This document shows positions 39,176-43,479 of a stretch of 43,479 nt of DNA, piece after piece. Positions within the stretch are counted from its first letter, which is position 1; each line of letters begins with the position of its first letter. A program made the translations under genes and the position numbers. Under the pieces are notes generated by a model. That model ran no database searches, was not told the origin of the DNA, and was given only the letters and a program-made list of their open reading frames with translations. The stretch lies in contig NZ_NGFN01000027.1 in assembly GCF_002148965.1 (NCBI RefSeq), forward strand, positions 1 through 43,479, written 5' to 3'. The stretch comes from Streptomyces swartbergensis (GTDB lineage Bacteria; Actinomycetota; Actinomycetes; Streptomycetales; Streptomycetaceae).

Positions 39176-39871
39176 TCAGGCTTCCAGGGCCCCCAGTTGC
39201 CGCAGCAGCCCGAGGTCGTCCCAGTTCCACCAGCTCTCGGCGATCTTGCCGCCCTGGCAGCGGAACGTGGCGTGCCCGGTTCCGGCGACGTCCCGGTCGG
39301 TGGGCTCCAGCCCCTGGTAGGTGCCGGTGTGCCGGCCCTGGAAAGTCATCCGGCAGGTCACCAGGTCACCCTCGGCGATCACGCTCTCCACGGTGAGCCG
39401 GGGATTGAAGGCGTCCAGGATCTCGCCGTTCTCCCGCTGGGCCTGTGCTAGGTCCACGTCGTAGGAGGAGAGGGCGGGGTCGTGCTCCCGGTAGTTGCCG
39501 GTGCACAGCTCGTCGGCGAGGTCGAGGTTCTTGGCGTTGATGACCTCGTCGAAGAAGCGACGGACGACGAGCTTGTTGAGCTGCTCGTCCCGTACGACGT
39601 CGAGGTCCGTGAAGGTGGGCGTCTCCTCGCAGGCGGCGACCAGTTCCTCGAAGATGCGGTTGGTCTCGGGGAGGTTGGAGTTCTTCATCGCCTCCTCGTA
39701 CGACGGGAACTCCACGATCTCGACGACATGGGCGGAGTCCGCGCGGTCCCGCCCGACGATCGAGTGCGTGGCGGTCCGCTTGCCCTGGGTCGCCTCGACC
39801 CAGCTGTCCATCAGCCGGTTGAGTTGATCGACATTGCTGGTCTTGCAGTCGATGAGCTGGACGAAGGTCAT
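39176..39871 (-). CDS. two-domain protein: monooxygenase-like ferredoxin fold plus SnoaL-like cyclase
   Basis: A 231-aa protein. Residues 1 to about 95 (MTFVQLIDCKTSNVDQLNRL, then HVVEIVEFPSYEEAMKNSNL) look like a dimeric alpha-beta barrel domain as in antibiotic-biosynthesis monooxygenases. Residues 105-231 are a SnoaL/ester-cyclase fold: LVVRRFFDEVINAKNLDLAD, YREHDPALS, TCRMTFQGRHTGTYQGLEPT and KIAESWWNWDDLGLLRQLG. A GGGAGGGG site lies before the ATG at 39871. Both halves occur in polyketide tailoring and in small stress proteins; no polyketide genes are nearby, so the role is open. Confidence 0.82.
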   Translation of the reverse strand: MTFVQLIDCKTSNVDQLNRLMDSWVEATQGKRTATHSIVGRDRADSAHVVEIVEFPSYEEAMKNSNLPETNRIFEELVAACEETPTFTDLDVVRDEQLNKLVVRRFFDEVINAKNLDLADELCTGNYREHDPALSSYDVDLAQAQRENGEILDAFNPRLTVESVIAEGDLVTCRMTFQGRHTGTYQGLEPTDRDVAGTGHATFRCQGGKIAESWWNWDDLGLLRQLGALEA

Positions 39872-40474
39872 AAAGCCCCTCCCGTGCGATGAGCGAAGCA
39901 TGCCAACTAATGGAGTAATTTCAGGCTATACCCGACCTCTCGCCCTTGCCTCTTCCGTCCCTCCAGAGCAGCTCTGGAGCGTGCCTCTTTGGCGCTTCAG
40001 CCAGCTGATCCGGGGCTGAAGAACCTGACCCGAACAATGATCGACGGCGGGCGTGACAGGCCGTCCGCCATGGGGAACGCGAACGCCCGTGGACCGGTCT
40101 TGCCTGTGCAGCTGACGTCGCTGCTCCGCCAGGGCCGGTGGCGCCATCCCGAGGACGCGGACATGGCAAAGCTGATCCCTCGGTTCCAAACCATTCGTCC
40201 TCCGCACGTCCCCTGCGGAGGCTGCGCAGAGTCGTACGCCGACGCCTGCGACACAGCCGAGTACACCACCGCTAGGAGCGTCGATGGCAAGGCGCCGTCT
40301 AGGCACTGTCCGGCGGATCTTAAGCAGACGGCACACAGACGGCAGTGGAGAAGCCTGGAGATTGCCTGTCACCGGCATGGTCAGGCACCACCAGCTCCAG
40401 CGATGATGAGGGCATTTTCGGGCCAGGCGTAACTCGCGTTTCTGGCCTGCCAGCGGTCGGAGCGGAGCGGCACC
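39872..40474. other. 603-bp stretch without a convincing gene
   Basis: Open frames of up to 150 codons exist on both strands but overlap one another and show no domain, ribosome site or family-like pattern. GGCACTGTCCGGCGGATCTT at 40302-40321 resembles the outer end of IS5-group elements, which would fit the IS5 fragments at 40.8-41.5 kb, but no matching inverted end is found. I see nothing else in it. Confidence 0.4.
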
Positions 40475-40798
40475 ATGGCATGGGTAGTAGGAACGGGCGC
40501 TTTCTTGGGACTGCTGGCGATCGCATTGGGAATCTGGACGCTACGGACAGGGTGGGTCGCGCCCACGGTGCGTCGCCAAGTCACCAGGCCGAAGCTCCAC
40601 GGACTCGGCGCCCTGCTTGCGGGCACATCCGTGCTTCTGCAGAGCCTCTTCTACTTTCGAATCTTGCCGAGGGCTTCCTGGGAGGTCCGCTTCTTCGGTG
40701 GAAACGCTTTCCTGTTCGCTGGGCTCCTCCTCATCGTCCTCAGCCAACTGCTGCGGCCCCGCCAAAGCCCGGACCACGCCGATCCCTCAAGCGTCTGA
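40475..40798 (+). CDS. hypothetical membrane protein (107 aa)
   Basis: It starts MAWVVGTGAFLGLLAIALGI after a GGAGCGGAGCGG stretch suited to ribosome binding. Three helices are visible (residues about 2-20, 42-60 and 73-92), separated by basic loops, with a polar C-terminal tail. It is intact and lies between non-coding DNA and IS relics, with no operon partner. The family is not recognised. Confidence 0.65.
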   Translation: MAWVVGTGAFLGLLAIALGIWTLRTGWVAPTVRRQVTRPKLHGLGALLAGTSVLLQSLFYFRILPRASWEVRFFGGNAFLFAGLLLIVLSQLLRPRQSPDHADPSSV

Positions 40799-40812
40799 AG
40801 GATGGTGGCGGA

Positions 40813-40968
40813 TCACGGCCGAAGCCATAAGCGGACAGCTGCCGCGGTGACGGTGCCGTGAAAGACGTAAGCCCGCTTGTCGTAACGGGTGGCGACCGCA
40901 CGGGAGTTCTTCAGTCGGTTGATGGTCCGCTCAACCTCGTTGCGGCGGCGGTAGCGGTCGCGGCCAGC
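40813..40968 (-). pseudogene. IS5-family transposase C-terminal fragment
   Basis: About 51 codons, RNEVERTINRLKNSRAVATR then YDKRAYVFHGTVTAAAVRLW, match the end of IS5-group transposases, including the ExxxxRLK block with the catalytic Glu. Upstream it stops at a junction with a different IS5 fragment on the plus strand. Confidence 0.75.
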
Positions 40969-40984
40969 GTGCTCGCCACCAGCC

Positions 40985-41466
40985 AGGGCATCGATGCCGG
41001 GAAGAAGATCGTCGGGAGGAAGCGGAGCATCGTCACCGACACGATCGGCCTCCTCCTCGCGGTGCTGGTCACCGCGGCGAGCGTGCAGGACTCCATCGCC
41101 GGCACCCAACTCCTGGACCAGGTCGCCGCCGAACATCCCCGCATCCGCAAAGTGTGGGTCGACGGCGGCTACCGCCAGCACCTCGTCGAGCACGCCGCCA
41201 GCCTCGGCATCGACATGGAAATCACTCAACGCAAGCGCGGGGCCAAGGGGTTCACCCCGATCCCCAAGCGGTGGGTGGTCGAACGGACCTACGGCTGGCT
41301 CATGCTCCACCGCCGCCTGGCCCGCGACTACGAAACCCGCCCCACCCGATCCGAAGCCATGATCCACATCGCCATGACCGACCTGATGGCCCGCCGCCTC
41401 ACCGGCGAGGCCACCATCTCCTGGCGCGACCCGACATCAAAGGATCCAAAACATATACCGGGATGA
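40985..41466 (+). pseudogene. IS5-family transposase 3' half
   Basis: The frame GIDAGKKIVGRKRSIVTDTI, then LLLAVLVTAASVQDSIAGTQ, KVWVDGGYRQHLVEHAASLG and PKRWVVERTYGWLMLHRRLA is the C-terminal two thirds of a DDE transposase, with the second Asp (VWVDGGY) and the Glu (VVERTYGW) but not the N-terminal part. It ends normally at a TGA. It lies head to head against the shorter IS5 piece, so two elements were joined by a deletion or inversion. Confidence 0.82.
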
Positions 41467-41642
41467 AGCAACGAGAGAAAACGATCTCTCAGCGACGAGG
41501 AACCCTCTTCGCCGAGACCGCCGACCGCCTTCCAGACCTTCCTGGACCAGAACGAGATCCCCCGATCGAAGTCCTGGCGGATCATCTGCAGTTGAGCCCG
41601 ACCATTCAAGATCCCCGACAGAGTCAAGTGAGGAACGCAGTA

Positions 41643-41691
41643 AGCCCCGTCGGAGCAGGGCGACCAAATGGGCCCTTGCCCCGACGGGGCT
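41643..41691 (-). terminator. terminator after the AA10 gene
   Basis: AGCCCCGTCGG (41643-41653) pairs perfectly with CCGACGGGGCT (41681-41691); a second short stem lies inside the loop. It is 67 bp beyond the AA10 stop. The 176 bp between the IS5 fragment and this hairpin hold no recognised gene. Confidence 0.7.
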
Positions 41692-41757
41692 CGGTCGGCC
41701 GGGTGGCGGGTTACCGGCGCCCGGCAGAGGCCGGTGCCGTGTGCGGTGCTTTGCGGC

Positions 41758-42432
41758 TCAGCCGAAGTTCACGTCGCTGCACCACATGTAGGCCTGGTCG
41801 AGGTGCGAGGCCTGCCAGATCACGAACACGATGTGGTGTCCGGTGTAGCCGGAGGTCTGGACGGGGAACGTGATGTTCTGTGCCGGGGCGAAGCGGCCGG
41901 TCTGCGTGATGAAGTCGAGGTTGCTCCAGCCTAGGGTCTGGGTCTTGGGGTTGAAGCCCTGCTTGCTCACGTAGACCTTGAAGTAGTCGGCACCGTGGGA
42001 CGCCTGGTCGTACAGCTGGACCGAGAAGTTGTTGCCGATGGTGGTGGCCTTCCACGGTCCGGGCTTGTCCAGGCTGGCGTTCCTCGAGAGGTTGTTGCTG
42101 CAGAGTGTCCCGTCGGGGGTCCGTGCCTGGAACTGGCCTCCGAGGCCGTCGCGGAGCGCGCTCATCCAGTTCCACATGGTGTCGGCGTTGGCCTGGAAGG
42201 CCTGCCAGCACATGGGGTCTTGGGTCTGCATGGCCGGGTTCGTGTGGTTGTTGCCCCACGTCTTCCAGCACTGGTACGCGCGGGTGGCGGGGCCGACGAC
42301 GGTGCCGTGAGCCTGGGCGGGGGTTGACCAGGCGAGGGCGCCGACAACCGCGGCGAACAGCATGACGAGCGCCTGGAGAGGCCGGCGGAGGGACGCCATC
42401 GAGCGCCCGGTTAACGGGTTCTGGTTGCGCAT
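41758..42432 (-). CDS. AA10 lytic polysaccharide monooxygenase (chitin/cellulose active)
   Basis: A secreted copper enzyme that cleaves crystalline polysaccharide by oxidation. The 224-aa precursor has a signal peptide ending AQA, so the mature protein starts with His42 (HGTVVGPATRAYQC), the first copper ligand. The second His is His146 in YDQASHGADYFKVYV. The C-terminus WCSDVNFG carries the axial Phe. Four Cys support disulfides. It is a single catalytic domain with no carbohydrate-binding module. AAGGAG lies before the ATG at 42432. A perfect CebR-type operator lies 34 bp upstream, which argues for induction by cellulose-derived sugars. Confidence 0.94.
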   Translation of the reverse strand: MRNQNPLTGRSMASLRRPLQALVMLFAAVVGALAWSTPAQAHGTVVGPATRAYQCWKTWGNNHTNPAMQTQDPMCWQAFQANADTMWNWMSALRDGLGGQFQARTPDGTLCSNNLSRNASLDKPGPWKATTIGNNFSVQLYDQASHGADYFKVYVSKQGFNPKTQTLGWSNLDFITQTGRFAPAQNITFPVQTSGYTGHHIVFVIWQASHLDQAYMWCSDVNFG

Positions 42433-42465
42433 ATGGGGGGACTCCTTCCAGTTGCGAGACTGTTA

Positions 42466-42479
42466 TGGGAGCGCTCCCA
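42466..42479. promoter_or_regulatory. CebR-type operator TGGGAGCGCTCCCA
   Basis: A perfect 14-bp palindrome identical to the consensus bound by the LacI-family repressor CebR, which releases DNA on cellobiose or cellotriose in Streptomyces. It lies 34 bp before the AA10 start codon. The identity is seen in the sequence; control by CebR is inferred. Confidence 0.85.
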
Positions 42480-42779
42480 AAGTCAGGTCTTCCGAGTGAG
42501 ATGTCAATGAAGCAGACGGACTTGATTACAGGGGTGGGTGGCGAGCAGGGAATCTGCCGTGAGCCGGGAGTCAGAATTGTTCGCGGGACCGGAAAAGGAG
42601 GATGCGGCCTGGACCGGTGCGCCTGGCCGGCGATGCGGACAACGCGCTCATGGTGATCATCACCCTTGCTCTGCCAATTGGGTGATGGGAGTGACGCGTC
42701 TGGGAGTAGGGGCGTTCCTCTTCTATGCCGGGGGTGCGTCTTCGGCAGGCTTTGATCGTTCCAGGCAGAGGGAGTAGCA
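42480..42779. other. region between AA10 and the chaplin-like gene
   Basis: The first half has no recognisable gene. GGACAACGCGCTCATGG (42637-42653) is a trace of an IS3 transposase, because the same 17-mer lies inside the IS3 fragment at 43155-43171. From 42654 on, the DNA is the upstream part of the first copy of a large direct repeat and should hold the promoter of the chaplin-like gene; no clear -35/-10 pair could be chosen. Confidence 0.5.
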
Positions 42780-42931
42780 ATGGGTGTGCGGACGCAGGAG
42801 CGACGGGCGGTGGCTGGTCGGGTGGGTGTGCGCGCGGCTGCGGTGGGCGCGGCGGCTGGGGCCGCGCTGGTCCCGGCAGGTGCAGCGCAGGCGAACGTCA
42901 TCGGTGTCGGCAACCCGACGTTCGGCAACAC
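42637..42931 (+). repeat. direct repeat, left copy
   Basis: 42654-42931 matches 43202-43479 base for base except for two differences that I can see (a C/T in the leader and a T/C in the signal-peptide region), at a distance of 548 bp. The similarity extends left to 42637, but this copy lacks 30 bp present at 43172-43201. The repeat contains the promoter region and first half of the chaplin-like gene. Confidence 0.9.
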
Positions 42932-43070
42932 CTGCACCAACGTGGGCGGTGCCCAGGCCCAGGGGACGACCGTCGCGTCCTCCGGTATCGGCACGGCAAA
43001 CGCCGCAGGGCTGCCGCTGAGTCTGCCCCGCAACCGGTGCGGCAACAGCGGCATCATCTGCATCATGTGA
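42780..43070 (+). CDS. chaplin-like small secreted protein
   Basis: A 96-aa exported protein. The signal peptide (about residues 1-38) is basic and then Ala-rich and ends GAAQA. The mature part has ANVIGVGNPTFGNTCTN followed by GGAQAQGTTVASSGIGTANA and LPLSLPRNRCGNSGI. Chaplins, the amyloid surface proteins of aerial hyphae, have SGN..Q.P...P.N.CGN followed by VIG.LNP.FGN.C. Here the two halves appear in swapped order, as if from the junction of two chaplin units. The two Cys spaced for a disulfide are kept. GGGAG lies before the ATG. It could instead belong to a separate chaplin-related family. Confidence 0.65.
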   Translation: MGVRTQERRAVAGRVGVRAAAVGAAAGAALVPAGAAQANVIGVGNPTFGNTCTNVGGAQAQGTTVASSGIGTANAAGLPLSLPRNRCGNSGIICIM

Positions 43071-43113
43071 ATCATGACCCCATCTTTCGCGGCCCAGGGC
43101 ATCGCCTGCGTTG

Positions 43114-43206
43114 GTCGGCATCGACGCCTCGGTCGGCACCGTCGGTGATGTCCTGGACAACGCGCTCATGGAGTCCCAGATCGGCCTGTACAAAACGGAG
43201 CTGATC
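43114..43206 (+). pseudogene. IS3-family transposase fragment
   Basis: Thirty-one codons, VGIDASVGTVGDVLDNALME then SQIGLYKTELI, match the end of the rve core domain of IS3 transposases, including the catalytic Glu region DNALMESQ. Nothing else of the element remains. It ends exactly where the direct repeat begins. Confidence 0.75.
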
Positions 43207-43479
43207 ATCACCCTTGCTCTGCCAATTGGGTGATGGGAGTGACGCGTCTGGGAGTAGGGGCGTTCCTCTTCTATGCCGGGGGTGTGTCTTCGGCAGGCTT
43301 TGATCGTTCCAGGCAGAGGGAGTAGCAATGGGTGTGCGGACGCAGGAGCGACGGGCGGTGGCTGGTCGGGTGGGTGTGCGCGCGGCTGCGGTGGGCGCGG
43401 CGGCTGGGGCCGCGCTGGCCCCGGCAGGTGCAGCGCAGGCGAACGTCATCGGTGTCGGCAACCCGACGTTCGGCAACAC
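43155..43479 (+). repeat. direct repeat, right copy
   Basis: This is the second copy of the repeat that starts at 42637. It runs off the window, so its full length is unknown. It includes the 30 bp (43172-43201) missing from the left copy. Confidence 0.9.
43328..43479 (+). CDS. second chaplin-like gene, cut by the window end
   Basis: The first 50 codons are identical in protein to the gene at 42780 except for one residue in the signal peptide (Val to Ala in AALxPAG). The same GGGAG site and spacing precede the ATG. The mature part begins ANVIGVGNPTFGN. The rest lies outside the window, so it is not known whether the copy is complete. Confidence 0.7.
   Translation, partial: MGVRTQERRAVAGRVGVRAAAVGAAAGAALAPAGAAQANVIGVGNPTFGN

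Noticed and set aside
26765-41638. Shared 11-mer TGAGGAACGCA in the IS110 fragment (minus strand) and near 41628
   Set aside because: Both lie in IS debris, but the match does not extend and could be chance; no element boundary could be tied to it.
41467-41640. Extra transposase piece after the IS5 fragment (frame containing FQTFLDQNEIPRSKSWRI)
   Set aside because: It might be IS-derived but could not be matched to a family, and other frames are equally open.
1-43479. tRNA or rRNA genes, including a tRNA as target of the integrase
   Set aside because: No cloverleaf-like sequence with a proper GTTCRANYC arm was found on either strand by eye.

Overview
The window is high-GC actinobacterial DNA. 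Gene content points to Streptomyces: an RNase Sa-type secreted ribonuclease, a clustered allantoin/glyoxylate locus, a chaplin-like secreted protein, a CebR-type operator, and GTG/TTG starts on many genes. The first 14.3 kb look like conserved chromosome. From about 14.3 kb to the end the DNA is accessory: a tyrosine integrase, remnants of at least five insertion-sequence families, and many gene stubs joined by deletions.

Region 1 (1-14.3 kb). A Pro-rich protein start, a sensor histidine kinase, a small membrane protein, an RNase Sa homologue, a DHFR-like reductase and an SDR come first. A purine-catabolism block follows: allantoicase and allantoinase diverge from an IclR-type regulator, and malate synthase lies 4.6 kb further on. 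Two different short inverted-repeat types occur both between allantoinase and the regulator and in front of malate synthase, which suggests one regulon running from allantoin to glyoxylate to malate. Between them lie a LysR regulator with a divergent dehydrogenase/NTF2 fusion, a 227-bp MITE-like element, a DUF5955-like gene and a MocA-like nucleotidyltransferase. A selenoprotein-W-like gene overlapping a HipA-like kinase closes the region.

Region 2 (14.3-20.3 kb). A tyrosine integrase fused in frame to a methyltransferase stub is followed by a MerR regulator and its divergent target with a textbook MerR operator. Then come wrecked DUF427 and copper-ATPase genes, a CDP-alcohol phosphotransferase family protein and an SRPBCC protein.

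Region 3 (20.3-27.1 kb). An Mrr-like nuclease converges on a giant TPR-CHAT protein of about 1864 residues with a CHAT His/Cys dyad and two head-plus-TPR halves. This is a candidate defence or signalling module. IS110 and IS630 remnants lie beside it.

Region 4 (27.1-35.2 kb). This is a coherent redox and membrane cluster: a DUF3179 protein, a MauE-like protein, a Cys-Cys membrane protein, a Tes/MJ0619-type radical SAM enzyme, a SAM methyltransferase, a membrane protein, a Crp/Fnr regulator, a TlpA-like lipoprotein and a CcdA-like protein. One 14-bp operator occurs twice in exact reverse-complement copies, each 37 nt from start of site to start of a TANNNT -10 hexamer. This is the strongest candidate for an undescribed regulated system in the window.

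Region 5 (35.2-43.5 kb). A vanadium-type haloperoxidase is followed by stubs of a peroxiredoxin, a universal stress protein and a GH65 phosphorylase. After these come a cyclase-like fusion protein, IS5 and IS3 fragments, an AA10 polysaccharide monooxygenase behind a perfect CebR box, and a chaplin-like gene in tandem duplication that runs off the end.
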